DNA of 21,628 nucleotides from UBA6115 sp012514225. GTDB lineage: Bacteria; Bacillota; Clostridia; Christensenellales; Aristaeellaceae. The position numbers and the translations under genes are program-made. Every line of letters starts with the position of its first letter. Position 1 is the stretch's first letter. Below, piece after piece: positions 21,606 to 21,628 of the stretch. The notes below the pieces were generated by a model. That model ran no database searches. It was not told the DNA's origin and worked only from the letters and a program-made list of their open reading frames with translations. Location: the NCBI GenBank assembly GCA_036756425.1, contig DAIOLC010000029.1, forward strand, positions 1-21,628. Direction: 5' to 3'.

Positions 21606-21606
21606 A

Positions 21607-21628
21607 TTAAGCAGGAACGGGAATTTCT
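21607..21628 (-). CDS. Probable 3' end of a - strand gene (last six residues)
   Basis: The last 22 bases, read on the - strand, give an open frame ending EIPVPA and then TAA (complement of 21607-21609), immediately before the tandem hairpins. The terminator makes a gene end here very likely, although the frame was chosen only by this stop. The product cannot be named. Confidence 0.4.

Noticed and set aside
1..21628. CRISPR array, tRNA, rRNA, transposase or phage/defence genes
   Set aside because: No regularly spaced repeats, cloverleaf-like sequences or relevant protein families were seen; small tRNAs cannot be fully excluded without a search tool.

Overview
The window is GC-rich bacterial chromosomal DNA. 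Strong AGGAGG-type ribosome binding sites, GTG and TTG starts, short intergenic gaps, and the gene families present (SPFH plus ribbon-helix-helix pair, DUF2178-like membrane protein plus small XRE regulator, YdeI, DUF899, DUF3224) suggest a high-GC member of the Bacillota, probably Clostridia; this is inference, as no rRNA or marker gene is present. One point cuts the other way: the complete ABC binding protein has a signal peptide without a lipobox cysteine, which is unusual for a monoderm.

Left part (1-6740, + strand): a branched-chain amino acid (HAAT/Liv) type ABC importer operon. The order is a 5'-truncated binding protein, permeases LivH and LivM, ATPases LivG and LivF, an SDR dehydrogenase, and a second complete binding protein about 70% identical to the first. 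A perfect 14-bp hairpin lies between the first binding protein and livH. A structured leader with a 37-codon ORF precedes the second binding protein. A strong hairpin closes the operon at 6690-6734.

Middle part (7006-10929, - strand): a UlaG-like metallo-beta-lactamase-fold hydrolase and two zinc-dependent medium-chain dehydrogenases of the sorbitol/threonine dehydrogenase type. They are separated by an unusually long gap (7801-8603). With the SDR, these enzymes hint at polyol or sugar-acid metabolism coupled to the importer, but that link is inferred from proximity only. The second dehydrogenase has a clear -35/-10 promoter with a 10-bp palindrome just downstream.

Right part (11370-21628): a patchwork of small transcription units. 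These are SPFH protein + ribbon-helix-helix regulator (-), with a tandem TTGATATC repeat over the promoter; a membrane-anchored M28 peptidase with a polytopic C-terminal domain (+); a DUF899 thioredoxin-fold protein (+); a secreted SH3/RCC1-like repeat protein (-); DUF3224 (+); a short YdeI-like protein (-); a membrane protein/XRE/quinone-reductase-like operon (-); a SAM methyltransferase (+); a VOC protein with a small upstream ORF (-); and the terminator and last codons of a - strand gene entering from the right edge. Most units end in recognisable intrinsic terminators.

I did not find a CRISPR array, tRNA, rRNA, transposase, phage gene or clear defence system. The most interesting material is regulatory: the hairpins in the transporter operon, the leader of the second binding protein, the tandem operator at the SPFH/RHH unit, and the unexplained 0.8-kb gap.
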